Positions 29,853-40,712 of a stretch of DNA of 50,317 nt are shown here, piece by piece. Positions within the stretch are counted from its first letter, which is position 1, and each line of letters opens with the position of its first letter. This stretch comes from Polaromonas sp. Its GTDB lineage: Bacteria > Pseudomonadota > Gammaproteobacteria > Burkholderiales > Burkholderiaceae_C. The DNA lies in contig PNML01000011.1 in assembly GCA_013823635.1 (NCBI GenBank), positions 1-50,317 of the forward strand, read 5' to 3'. The translations under genes and the position numbers were made by a program. Under the pieces are notes generated by a model that was given only the letters and a program-made list of their open reading frames with translations, searched no databases and was not told the DNA's origin.

Positions 29853-30383
29853 TCAGAGGGGGCGGTTGGCATCGGGGTCGTGGGGACGCCGCTGCGGCAC
29901 CAGCAGCACCAGGCTGGCCACAGGCCACAGCAAGGCGGTCAACAGGGGGGACAGGGCCACGGACCAGCCGACGAAGCCGCTGCCAGAAATCAACCGGATG
30001 AGCACCACCAGGGCTTGGGCCACCACAAACAGTGGGACCACATGCAGCGCCTGGACAGGGATGGGAAACCACAGCAGGCGCCGGTGAATGGCCGCTGCCA
30101 TGAACCCCAGTGCCGTGTAGGCGAAGGCGTGTTGCCCCAGCAGCGCCGTGTGGTGCACGTCCATGGCCAGGCCAAAGGCAAACGCCAGGCCGACGCTGAC
30201 CCGCTGGGGTTGGTGCACACCCCAAAACACCAGCGTCAGTGCCAGCAAGTCCGGCGTCCAGGCGGCGCGGCCCAGCAGGCCCATGTTCAGCAGCATGTTC
30301 AGCGCCAGCGCCGCCACCAGGCTGCTCCAGATGAACCAGGGGCTGGCGGGCAAGAGCAAGGGCTTGCCGGGGCGCATGATCAT
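29853..30383 (-). CDS. mreD: Rod shape-determining protein MreD
   Basis: This small inner-membrane component of the Rod cell-elongation complex has 176 residues and five or so hydrophobic segments. The start is ATG 30383 (MIMRPGKPLLLPASPWFIWS); another ATG two codons later is possible, and the long upstream frame is unconserved. Recognisable sequence includes FGLAMDVHHTALLGQHAFAY. It lies between mreC (31 bases upstream) and mrdA (15 bases downstream) in one transcription unit. Confidence 0.92.
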   Translation of the reverse strand: MIMRPGKPLLLPASPWFIWSSLVAALALNMLLNMGLLGRAAWTPDLLALTLVFWGVHQPQRVSVGLAFAFGLAMDVHHTALLGQHAFAYTALGFMAAAIHRRLLWFPIPVQALHVVPLFVVAQALVVLIRLISGSGFVGWSVALSPLLTALLWPVASLVLLVPQRRPHDPDANRPL

Positions 30384-30414
30384 GGCTGCAGGCCTTTCCA
30401 AGCGGCGTTGGGCA

Positions 30415-31347
30415 TCAGTGCTCTCCCTTGGCCGGGCGGGCATGTTTTCGGGCACTGGTCGGCGCCTCGGTCTTGGGGGGCGGCGGCAACTGTGCGCCCG
30501 CTGGCGCCAGCACCAACACGTGGCTGGTGCCGCTGATCCGGGCGCTGGGCTGACACAGTATGCGGGCGAAGGCCGATTCGGCACGCCGTTCGACTTGGGT
30601 GACCTTGGCGACGGGCAACCCCGGTGGATACACGCCATCGATGCCGCTGGTGCTGAGCAGGTCGCCCTCCTGGACGTCGGCGTTGCCTGCCATGAAACGC
30701 AATTCCAACTCGGTGCCACTGGACCCAGACTGCCCATAGGCCACGCTGCGCACCCCGGTTCGTGTGTTCAGCACGGGGATGGCCTGGTCCCGGTCGGTCA
30801 ACAAGGTCACCTCTGACACCAAGGGGTGCACCCGGGTCACCTGGCCCAGCACGCCCGACTCGTCCAGCACGGGCGAGCCCGCGGCCACCCCGTGGGCCAT
30901 GCCTTTGTCGATGATGACCTTGCGTGTGTAGGGGTCTGCCGCGTCGTACAGCACCTGCGCGGCCGTGCTGGCGGATGCGAGCCGGTCACGCAGGGCCAGC
31001 AAGTCCCTCAGGCGCCGGTTTTCCAGGTTCAACTGGTCCACCTGAAGTGCCTGAGCGGCCAACTCGGTGATTTTTTCCTGATTGCGAGCGGCGCTGGCCT
31101 GGGCCTGTTCCAGTGTCTGGAAGTACGTCATGACCTGCTGAGCGCCTTGCACCGGTTGCATGGCCAGCCATTGCACCGGGTAGAGGGCAGTGGCCAGCGC
31201 CGAGCGAAACGGCTTGACCAACGCAAACCGCAGGTCCGCCACCATGAGAAAGATGGCCAGCGCACTGAAAAAAAACAGTTTGGACAGCGCAGACGGCCCC
31301 TGTTTGAAAAACGGGGGCGGGGTGCGGTCCAGCGTCCCTAATGGCAT
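30415..31347 (-). CDS. mreC: Rod shape-determining protein MreC
   Basis: This bitopic protein activates PBP2/RodA in the periplasm. The 310-residue product has a cytoplasmic start (MPLGTLDRTPPPFFKQGPSA), one membrane segment at about 23-42, a coiled coil at about 70-115, and beta domains with DPYTRKVIIDKGMAHGVAAG and GVLGQVTRVHPLVSEVTLLT. The tail is Pro/Lys-rich. ATG 31347 is chosen as the upstream frame is Pro/Arg-rich and unconserved. It follows mreB after 94 bases in the same direction. Confidence 0.95.
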   Translation of the reverse strand: MPLGTLDRTPPPFFKQGPSALSKLFFFSALAIFLMVADLRFALVKPFRSALATALYPVQWLAMQPVQGAQQVMTYFQTLEQAQASAARNQEKITELAAQALQVDQLNLENRRLRDLLALRDRLASASTAAQVLYDAADPYTRKVIIDKGMAHGVAAGSPVLDESGVLGQVTRVHPLVSEVTLLTDRDQAIPVLNTRTGVRSVAYGQSGSSGTELELRFMAGNADVQEGDLLSTSGIDGVYPPGLPVAKVTQVERRAESAFARILCQPSARISGTSHVLVLAPAGAQLPPPPKTEAPTSARKHARPAKGEH

Positions 31348-31441
31348 GGTGAAACGGTTCGGGCGCGGCGGGGCGGGGCGGTGGTGTGGTCGCGGGATTC
31401 TTGCCCAGTGACCCAAGTGGTGGGGGCAGCCTGCGTGGTGG

Positions 31442-32757
<1,316 letters not shown>

Positions 32758-33053
32758 ATGTCCCTCACCCTCCAAGACATCTCGCGCATTTCCCGTTTGG
32801 CCCGGTTGGAGCTGGACGCCGAGCACAGCACGCGCATGTTGGCCCAGCTCAACGGTTTTTTTGACATCGTGGAGCAGATGAACGCCATCGACACCACCGG
32901 TGTCGAGCCCCTGGCCCACCCCACGGCGGTGATTGACCACGTGGCCTTGCGCTTGCGTGAGGACATCGCCAGCGAGCCCAACCAACGCGAGGCCAACCAG
33001 CGCAGCGCCCCCGCCGTCGAGCGGGGCCTGTTCCTGGTCCCCAAGGTCATTGA

Positions 33054-33057
<4 letters not shown>
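32758..33057 (+). CDS. gatC: Asp-tRNA(Asn)/Glu-tRNA(Gln) amidotransferase subunit C
   Basis: GatC stabilises the GatA-GatB dimer. The 99-residue protein has normal length. It starts [20 protein letters not shown], with the family helix pattern and the C-terminal [12 protein letters not shown] segment that inserts in the GatA-GatB interface. ATG 32758 is chosen over an upstream start at 32734. Its stop overlaps the gatA start (ATGA), so translation is coupled. Confidence 0.96.
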
Positions 33058-34607
<1,550 letters not shown>

Positions 34608-34609
34608 AC

Positions 34610-36088
34610 ATGAGCAAATCCGACACCTCCCTGCTGGTGCGCGGTTACGAAGTTGTCATCGGCTTCGAAACCCACGCCCAGCTCTCCACCGCCAGCAAAA
34701 TTTTCAGCCGTGCGTCCACCGCCTTCGGGGCCGAGCCCAACACCCAGGCCTGCGCCGTGGACCTGGCGCTGCCCGGCACCTTGCCGGTCATGAACAAGGG
34801 CGCGGTCGAGCGCGCCATCCAGTTCGGCCTGGCCGTCGGGTCGCATGTGGCCGAGCACAGCGTGTTTGCACGCAAAAACTACTTTTACCCCGACCTGCCC
34901 AAGGGCTACCAGATCAGCCAGTTTGAAATCCCGGTGGTGCAGGGCGGCGTGGTCGAGTTCTTCCTGGAGTCCGGAAAAGGCGCCGACTCGGCGCGGGAGA
35001 AAAAATCGGTCCGCCTGGTGCGTGCCCATCTGGAGGAGGACGCCGGCAAATCGTTGCACGAAGAATTCCACGGCATGAGCGGCATCGACCTCAACCGCGC
35101 CGGTACCCCGTTGCTGGAAATCGTCACCGAGCCCGACATGCGCTCCACGGCCGAGGCCGTGGCCTATGCCAAGGAGTTGCACAAGATCGTGACCTGGATC
35201 GGCATCTGCGACGGCAACATGCAGGAAGGCAGCTTCCGTTGTGACGCCAACGTGTCGGTGCGCAAGCCTGGCGCCCCTCTGGGCACCCGCCGCGAGATCA
35301 AGAACCTGAACTCGTTCAAGTTCATGCAACAGGCCATCGACTACGAAATCCGCTGGCAGATCGAGCAGATCGAAGACGGCTTTGAGATCCAGCAGGCCAC
35401 CGTGCTGTTCGACCCCGACACGGGCGAAACCCGCGCCATGCGCACCAAGGAAGACGCCGCCGATTACCGCTATTTCCCCGACCCCGACCTGCCACCCCTG
35501 GTGATTGGTCGCGACTGGGTGGAGCGTGTGCGCGCCGAGATGGCCGAGTTGCCGCGTGTCATGGCCGCCCGGTTTGTGGCGGATTACGGCCTGCCGGAAT
35601 ACGATGCCACCACGCTGACGCAGAGTCAGGCCATGGCGGCCTACTTCGAGGCCGTGGCCAAGGCGTGCGGTCAGCCCAAGCTGGCCAGCAACTGGGTCAT
35701 GGGTGAAATTTCGCGTCGCCTCAATGCAGGCGAACTCACCATCGATGCGCTGCCGGTGTCGGCGGCGCAACTCGGCGCTCTGATTGGCCGCATCCAGGAT
35801 GGCACCATCTCCAACAACGCCGCCAAACAGGTGTTCGATGCCCTGTGGTCAGACGGCGGTGAGGTGGATGCGCTCATTGAGGCCAAAGGCCTGAAGCAGA
35901 TGAACGACAGCGGCGCGCTGGAGGCCATCGTGGCCGAGGTGCTGGCCGCCAACGAGAAAAACGTGGCCGAGTACCGTGCAGGCAAAGAAAAAGCCTTCAA
36001 CGCGCTGGTGGGTCAGGTCATGAAGGCCAGCAAGGGCAAGGCCAACCCGGCGCAGGTCAACGAGGTGCTCAAGGCCAAACTGGGCTGA
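34610..36088 (+). CDS. gatB: Asp-tRNA(Asn)/Glu-tRNA(Gln) amidotransferase subunit B
   Basis: GatB binds the misacylated tRNA and activates it by phosphorylation before amide transfer. The 492-residue sequence has the normal length. It shows the cradle-domain signatures [60 protein letters not shown] and [20 protein letters not shown], and a C-terminal YqeY-like tail domain. It is the last gene of gatCAB, starting two bases after gatA. Possession of gatCAB implies that tRNA-Gln and/or tRNA-Asn are charged by the indirect route in this organism. Confidence 0.98.
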   Translation: MSKSDTSLLVRGYEVVIGFETHAQLSTASKIFSRASTAFGAEPNTQACAVDLALPGTLPVMNKGAVERAIQFGLAVGSHVAEHSVFARKNYFYPDLPKGYQISQFEIPVVQGGVVEFFLESGKGADSAREKKSVRLVRAHLEEDAGKSLHEEFHGMSGIDLNRAGTPLLEIVTEPDMRSTAEAVAYAKELHKIVTWIGICDGNMQEGSFRCDANVSVRKPGAPLGTRREIKNLNSFKFMQQAIDYEIRWQIEQIEDGFEIQQATVLFDPDTGETRAMRTKEDAADYRYFPDPDLPPLVIGRDWVERVRAEMAELPRVMAARFVADYGLPEYDATTLTQSQAMAAYFEAVAKACGQPKLASNWVMGEISRRLNAGELTIDALPVSAAQLGALIGRIQDGTISNNAAKQVFDALWSDGGEVDALIEAKGLKQMNDSGALEAIVAEVLAANEKNVAEYRAGKEKAFNALVGQVMKASKGKANPAQVNEVLKAKLG

Positions 36089-36140
36089 CGTTGTCGGTCG
36101 CCGTTGCCATCGCGTGCCGTGGCGTCCACTGCGCCATGAC

Positions 36141-36878
36141 TCAGGGGCGGCGCGGCGGCGGCGGGTGGCCCCACAGTTGTCGAAGTCGCACCAATTCTTC
36201 ATCGAAGCGGGCGTTGATGCGCGCCATTTCGTCCGCTTGTATGACCAGCAGCCGCTGCTGGCTCGCCTGCTGTTCTTGGTTGTCCCGCAGGTTGCGCTTG
36301 AGCCAAGCCGGTGCCTGCGCCGGGTTGGCCTTGTAAAACTCCATTTCGGTCAGCCACACCTCGCGCTGCTTCTGGAGTTCCAGGCTGCGCTGCCGAATGG
36401 CCTCCTGCGCGCCCAGCACCACCTCCAACTGCTTGCGGCGCTCGGCCTGGTGTTGCTCTTCTGACTGGTAGCGCATCAGCAGGGCACGGTCGCGTCTGCG
36501 CTCTTCGAGCAGCCGGGCTTTTTGCACCGCTTCCTGCTGGGCGCGTGCTTCTTCCCGTGCGCGTTCGTCGGCGGTCAGGCTGGGCGGGATGATGCGCAGG
36601 GTGGTGCCTGCTGGCGACAGTTCGCGCTGTTCGCGGGCCAGGCATTCGGGGATGGGGCGGTCCGAGGTGATGCGTCGGCCCTGGGCATCCACACACACAA
36701 AAATGCCGCCGCCCGCCTCGTTCGTTTGCCCATGCGCCGCACTGGCCAGCAGGCAGACCACCCACCAGCCCCACAACACCCCCAGCCAACGGCGTGTGGC
36801 GGGCCATGCGCAGCCAACGGCGGTGCCTGTGAGGGCACACACGCTGCGGCGGTGGGTGGCGAGGGGGGCTGCGGTCAA
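36141..36878 (-). CDS. Exported DUF4124-like coiled-coil protein
   Basis: This 245-residue protein has an N-terminal signal segment (WLGVLWGWWVVCLLASAAHG) and a DUF4124-like domain (GGIFVCVDAQGRRITSDRPI), then a long charged coiled coil (residues about 100-230) rich in Glu, Arg and Gln. The start is TTG at 36878, supported by AAGGAG about nine bases upstream; no in-frame ATG exists before the signal peptide. It is located in the periplasm or attached to the envelope. It lies 66 bases downstream of pyrE on the same strand. The function is unknown; DUF4124 proteins are common exported proteins in Proteobacteria. Confidence 0.75.
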   Translation of the reverse strand: MTAAPLATHRRSVCALTGTAVGCAWPATRRWLGVLWGWWVVCLLASAAHGQTNEAGGGIFVCVDAQGRRITSDRPIPECLAREQRELSPAGTTLRIIPPSLTADERAREEARAQQEAVQKARLLEERRRDRALLMRYQSEEQHQAERRKQLEVVLGAQEAIRQRSLELQKQREVWLTEMEFYKANPAQAPAWLKRNLRDNQEQQASQQRLLVIQADEMARINARFDEELVRLRQLWGHPPPPRRP

Positions 36879-36944
36879 TGCCTCTCCTTGTGTGTGTGTT
36901 TCTTCCCTGTGGAGTTGGGCGTTGGCGGGGGTGGCTGGGTGGCT

Positions 36945-37664
36945 TCAGCCGGGGTCTGACACCCCGTAGCGCTGCCGGTACGCCAGCACGTTGGCGTAGT
37001 GGGCGGCGGCCCCTCCGCTGTCCTGGCTGGTGTGCAGATACTGAAGCAAATCGGTCAGGCGGGCAATGGCGCACACCTGCAGTCCCAACTGTTCGCGCAC
37101 AAATTGCACAGCGCTGTGGGGCAGGTCCACCAGCGTGCCATCAGGGCCGGGGCCAGTGGCCATTTCCTGGCGGTCCAGTGCAATCGCCACACCGTGTGCC
37201 GTGGCGCCTGCGGCCTGGATGAGGGCGATGGACTCGCGCGCGGCGGTGCCCGCACTCATCACGTCGTCCACGATCAGCACACGCCCTTTCAGTGGGGCGC
37301 CCACCAGGGTGCCGCCTTCGCCGTGGTCTTTGGCTTCCTTGCGGTTGTAGGCGAACGGCACGTTGTGCCCCAGCCTGGCCAGCTCAATCGCCACCGCCGC
37401 GCCCAGCGGAATGCCCTTGTAGGCGGGGCCAAAAATCATGTCGAAGGACATGCCGCTGGCCAGGATGCGCTGTGCATAAAATTGGGCCAATTTGCCCAGT
37501 TTGGCGCCGTCGTCAAACAGCCCGGCATTGAAAAAATAGGGGCTCAGGCGGCCAGCCTTGGTTTTGAATTCGCCAAAGCGCAGCACACCGGCGCTGACGG
37601 CAAACGCCACAAACGACTGCGCCAGCGCGTCGGCCGGGGCTTGCGCTCCACTCTGTTCCACCAT
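36945..37664 (-). CDS. pyrE: Orotate phosphoribosyltransferase
   Basis: PyrE makes orotidine 5'-phosphate from orotate and PRPP in pyrimidine synthesis. The 239-residue product carries the PRPP-binding motif VLIVDDVMSAGTAARES, the flexible loop YNRKEAKDHGEGG, and the substrate segment FGPAYKGIPLGAAVAIELA. It is slightly longer than the 213-residue enzyme of E. coli because of N- and C-terminal extensions. ATG 37664 lies only 11 bases from the divergent xth start. Confidence 0.97.
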   Translation of the reverse strand: MVEQSGAQAPADALAQSFVAFAVSAGVLRFGEFKTKAGRLSPYFFNAGLFDDGAKLGKLAQFYAQRILASGMSFDMIFGPAYKGIPLGAAVAIELARLGHNVPFAYNRKEAKDHGEGGTLVGAPLKGRVLIVDDVMSAGTAARESIALIQAAGATAHGVAIALDRQEMATGPGPDGTLVDLPHSAVQFVREQLGLQVCAIARLTDLLQYLHTSQDSGGAAAHYANVLAYRQRYGVSDPG

Positions 37665-37675
37665 GGGGAAATTCC
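37665..37675. promoter_or_regulatory. Eleven-base divergent start region of pyrE and xth
   Basis: The two start codons (ATG at 37664 minus, TTG at 37676 plus) are separated by GGGAAATTCC and one more base. GGGGA leading into this stretch serves xth, and AAGGAA (on the minus strand, extending into the xth start) serves pyrE. Promoters must lie inside the opposite gene, so the two messages overlap antisense at their 5' ends. Confidence 0.6.
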
Positions 37676-38467
37676 TTGTTCAAACTGACCAGTCTCAACC
37701 TCAACGGCATCCGTTCGGCCTCCAGCAAAGGGCTGGAAGACTGGCTGGCCACCACTGAACCGGATTGTATTTGTGTGCAGGAGCTCAAAGCGCAGGCGCC
37801 CGACATGGCTGGCCGGTTCGAGACATTGGCTGGTCTGCCGGGGCATTTCCAGTTTGCCGAAAAAAAGGGCTACTCGGGCGTGGGCATCTACACCCGCCAC
37901 GAGCCCAGTGACGTGGTGCTGGGCTTTGATGGTGGTGAGTTCGACGCCGAAGGCCGTTGTGTGGAGCTGCGCTTTGACACACCGATACGCCGGTTTTCGG
38001 TGCTGAGCTGCTATTTCCCCAGTGGTTCGTCGGGTGAGGAGCGCCAGGCCGCCAAATTCCGCTTTCTGGCGGCGTTCTACCCCTACCTGATGGGGCTGAA
38101 GGCCGAGCGCGAGCTGATTTTGTGCGGGGATTTGAACATCGCCCACCAGGAAAAAGACCTGAAAAACTGGCGCAGCAACCAAAAGAACAGCGGCTTCCTG
38201 CCCGAGGAGCGCGCCTGGATGACCCGTGTGCTGGGTGAAGGTGGCATGGTGGACGTCTACCGCCAACTGCAGCCCGACGCCACGGCCGAGTGCTACACGT
38301 GGTGGAGCAACCGGGGCCAGGCATGGGCCAACAACGTGGGGTGGCGGCTCGACTACCATTTGGCCACGCCCGCGCTGGCCGCCACCGCACGGACAGAGGC
38401 CGTGCACAAGTCTTCGCGCTTCAGCGACCACGCGCCGTTGACCATTGGGTACGACTGGGTGCTTTGA
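37676..38467 (+). CDS. xth: Exodeoxyribonuclease III (AP endonuclease family)
   Basis: This enzyme of the ExoIII/Xth family cuts DNA at abasic sites and removes 3' blocks in base excision repair. The 263-residue product has the metal-binding glutamate in CVQELKAQ, the GDLNIAHQEKDLKNW active-site loop, and the C-terminal SSRFSDHAPLTI with catalytic Asp-His. N-terminal FKLTSLNLNGIRSA is typical. The start is TTG 37676, with GGGGA six bases upstream; no ATG is available. It is divergent from pyrE, a pairing I recall from several betaproteobacteria. Confidence 0.95.
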   Translation: MFKLTSLNLNGIRSASSKGLEDWLATTEPDCICVQELKAQAPDMAGRFETLAGLPGHFQFAEKKGYSGVGIYTRHEPSDVVLGFDGGEFDAEGRCVELRFDTPIRRFSVLSCYFPSGSSGEERQAAKFRFLAAFYPYLMGLKAERELILCGDLNIAHQEKDLKNWRSNQKNSGFLPEERAWMTRVLGEGGMVDVYRQLQPDATAECYTWWSNRGQAWANNVGWRLDYHLATPALAATARTEAVHKSSRFSDHAPLTIGYDWVL

Positions 38468-38547
38468 CCCGTTCCTGCCCCCTTGCCGATCCAAGCGGTC
38501 GCGCTGGTGGGGCGTGTGGTTGTTGATCGCCGAACCGGGAGCTTGAC

Positions 38548-39003
38548 ATGAACCTGCGCCACAGCTGTCTCTCTGAGTCCTGTGCCTTCTGGTGGAGGCG
38601 TGTGGGTGTTGTGCTGCTGGTCGGGTTGGCGCTGGGGGGCTGCCGCGACAGGCAGGTTGTGCCCACGCAGGGTTGGTTTCTGGAACAAACCGCCCCCGGC
38701 CGCGCGCAACTGATTTACACCAGCCCCAGCGGTCAGCGCCAGGCGTGGGACGGTGAGCTGAAAGACGATTCTCCCCAGGGCAGCCTGCTCAAACCTTTGC
38801 CCAGTGGCCAGGACAATGGCTTGTTCCGGTGGTCGCGCGCCGGGTGTGGGGAGTTGTCATTTGTGCTGGCGGACGGCGGCTTGAAATGCATCTCCTGCAT
38901 GCAGCCCATCGCCTTTGTGCCCTACACCGCCAGTTGCCCGGTGGACCTGCAGCGGTTGCCCGTGCAGGGTTGGACCGCACTGGGGCTGGGGCGCCCGCAG
39001 TGA
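38548..39003 (+). CDS. Hypothetical lipoprotein
   Basis: This 151-residue protein has a signal peptide of lipoprotein type: the hydrophobic stretch VGVVLLVGLALGGC ends in lipobox LGGC, with the lipidated cysteine at about residue 32. The mature part is small, with QLIYTSPSGQRQAWDGELKD and a cluster of cysteines (CGELSFVLADGGLKCISC). These could form disulfides or bind metal in the periplasm. I do not recognise a family. Neighbours are xth (80 bases upstream) and a metallo-hydrolase (92 bases downstream), all plus strand. Confidence 0.75.
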   Translation: MNLRHSCLSESCAFWWRRVGVVLLVGLALGGCRDRQVVPTQGWFLEQTAPGRAQLIYTSPSGQRQAWDGELKDDSPQGSLLKPLPSGQDNGLFRWSRAGCGELSFVLADGGLKCISCMQPIAFVPYTASCPVDLQRLPVQGWTALGLGRPQ

Positions 39004-39095
39004 TGGGGTGCGCCGTCCGGTGAGCCCGATGCCGCGGTGGCGCGACAATTCCCCATCCCCGTTCGGTCCACAGCTCTCAGAAACCCTGCCTCCCC

Positions 39096-39734
39096 ATGCT
39101 CCAGTACCACACCATCCCCGTCACCGCCTTTGCCCAGAACTGCTCCCTCGTCTGGTGTGACCAGACGCTGGAGGCCGCCGTGATCGACCCGGGGGGTGAT
39201 TTGGACAAGGTGCTGGCCGAAGTGGAGCGCCGGGGCCTGACGCTCAAGCAGATCTGGCTCACCCACGCCCACATTGACCACGCGGGGGGTACGGGCGAGC
39301 TGGCCAGGCGCTTGGGGCTGCCCATTGTGGGTCCACACCCCGCCGACCAGTTCTGGATCGATGGCCTGCCCCAGCAAAGCCGCATGTTCGGCTTTCCGCC
39401 CGCCGAAATGTTCACCCCCACCCGCTGGTTGCACGATGGGGACACCGTGACCCTGGGGCAGAGCACCTTGACTGTGCGCCACTGCCCGGGTCACACACCG
39501 GGGCATGTGGTGTTCCATTCGCCCGAGATTCAGCGTGTGTTTGTGGGGGATGTGCTGTTTGCCGGCAGCATCGGCCGCACGGACTTCCCCCAGGGCAACC
39601 ACGCGCAGCTGATCAGCAGCATCACCGAGCGGCTGTGGCCCATGGGCGATGAAACGGTGTTCATCCCCGGTCACGGCCCTGAAAGCAGCCTGGGCGAGGA
39701 GCGGCGTTTCAACCCCTACGTGCGGGGCACCTGA
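39096..39734 (+). CDS. Metallo-beta-lactamase-fold hydrolase (GloB/YcbL-like)
   Basis: This 212-residue cytoplasmic enzyme of the glyoxalase II family in its short form (YcbL/GloC type) is about 40 residues shorter than true GloB and lacks its C-terminal substrate domain. The zinc motif is THAHIDHAGG, with further ligands in HCPGHTPGHVVFHS, FVGDVLFAGSIGRTDFP and IPGHGPESS. It probably hydrolyses S-lactoylglutathione or a related thioester; the exact substrate is inferred. It is convergent with the M48 peptidase gene. Confidence 0.9.
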   Translation: MLQYHTIPVTAFAQNCSLVWCDQTLEAAVIDPGGDLDKVLAEVERRGLTLKQIWLTHAHIDHAGGTGELARRLGLPIVGPHPADQFWIDGLPQQSRMFGFPPAEMFTPTRWLHDGDTVTLGQSTLTVRHCPGHTPGHVVFHSPEIQRVFVGDVLFAGSIGRTDFPQGNHAQLISSITERLWPMGDETVFIPGHGPESSLGEERRFNPYVRGT

Positions 39735-39745
39735 GCCACGGCCCT

Positions 39746-40663
39746 TCAGCCGCCGCGCTTGGCCTGTGTGTACAGGTCCATGACCTTGGGCACATTGGCC
39801 TGCAAGGCCTCGATGCGGGCCGGGCCAGAGGGGTGTGTGGACAGGAAATTGAGCCCCGGGCCTCCGCTGCCGCCCGACGCCGCTGTCATTTTTTGCCACA
39901 ACGACACGCTGGCCGACGGTTCGTAAGCGGCCCGCGCCGCCAGTTCCAGTCCCACCAGATCGGCCTCGGTCTCGTCCTCGCGGCTGAACTGCAGCGTCAG
40001 CAGTTTGGTCCCCAGGTTGGCGGCGATGTCGCCCAGGTCGCCCAGGCCCAGCAGGCGCGCCCCGATGGACAGACCAAAACCCGTGGCCTGGGTTTTGGCC
40101 AGCCGCTCACGGGCGTGTTCGCGCAGGGCATGGGCCATTTCGTGGCCCATGATCATGGCCGACTCGTCGTTGCTCAGCTTCAGGTCGTTCAGGATGCCGG
40201 TGTAAAAGGCAATTTTTCCGCCCGGCATGCAAAACGCATTGATTTGTTTGCTGGCGATCAGGTTCACCTCCCAGCGCCAGTGCTTGGCGCGGTCGTTCCA
40301 GGGCGCTGCATGCGGGATCAGGTGTTGCGCAATGGCGCGCAGCTGCTGCAGCTGGGGGTGGTTGTCGGGTGCCAGGGCTTTTTGGGCGCGGGCCTCGGCC
40401 AGCATTTGGCGGTACTGGCTGTCGGCGGCGGCCTCCAGTTGGCCAGCGGGCACCAGCTTGCGCAGGCTGGAGGCTTTGCCCACGTCCACCTGGGCGTGGG
40501 CCTGCGGCCAGCCGCCCAGGGTGGCCGTGGCTGCGCCGGCCGCCACCGTGTGCACAAACCCCCGTCGACCCTGGCGCAGGGCGGCAGAGAGCGAGCGGGC
40601 GCCGTCGGTCGGGGTGGTGGTGGCGCCGTCAGGCGGGGTTGGGCGCGCATTGGCCAGGCGCAT
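39746..40663 (-). CDS. Exported M48-family zinc metallopeptidase
   Basis: This M48 peptidase (LoiP/BepA-like envelope quality-control protease) has about 305 residues. The zinc motif HEMAH lies in DESAMIMGHEMAHALREHAR, and the third ligand glutamate in FSREDETEADLVGLELAARA. The C-terminus has LSTHPSGPARIEAL. The N-terminus has twin arginines in RQGRRGFVHTVAAGAATATL and an AHAQ cleavage site, suggesting Tat export. The start is uncertain: ATG 40663 is used here, while ATG 40684 gives seven more residues and is nearly at a possible transcription start. It is divergent from ampG. Confidence 0.88.
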   Translation of the reverse strand: MRLANARPTPPDGATTTPTDGARSLSAALRQGRRGFVHTVAAGAATATLGGWPQAHAQVDVGKASSLRKLVPAGQLEAAADSQYRQMLAEARAQKALAPDNHPQLQQLRAIAQHLIPHAAPWNDRAKHWRWEVNLIASKQINAFCMPGGKIAFYTGILNDLKLSNDESAMIMGHEMAHALREHARERLAKTQATGFGLSIGARLLGLGDLGDIAANLGTKLLTLQFSREDETEADLVGLELAARAAYEPSASVSLWQKMTAASGGSGGPGLNFLSTHPSGPARIEALQANVPKVMDLYTQAKRGG

Positions 40664-40712
40664 GGCGTTGCAGAGGTAGCACATTGGCAAAATGATAGAC
40701 ACAAAGGCCGCC

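Noticed and set aside
27675-30536. A 953-codon plus-strand frame antisense to mrdA and mreD
   Set aside because: PBP2 motifs on the minus strand are complete, and the plus-strand product is His/Gly/Gln-rich and unrecognisable.
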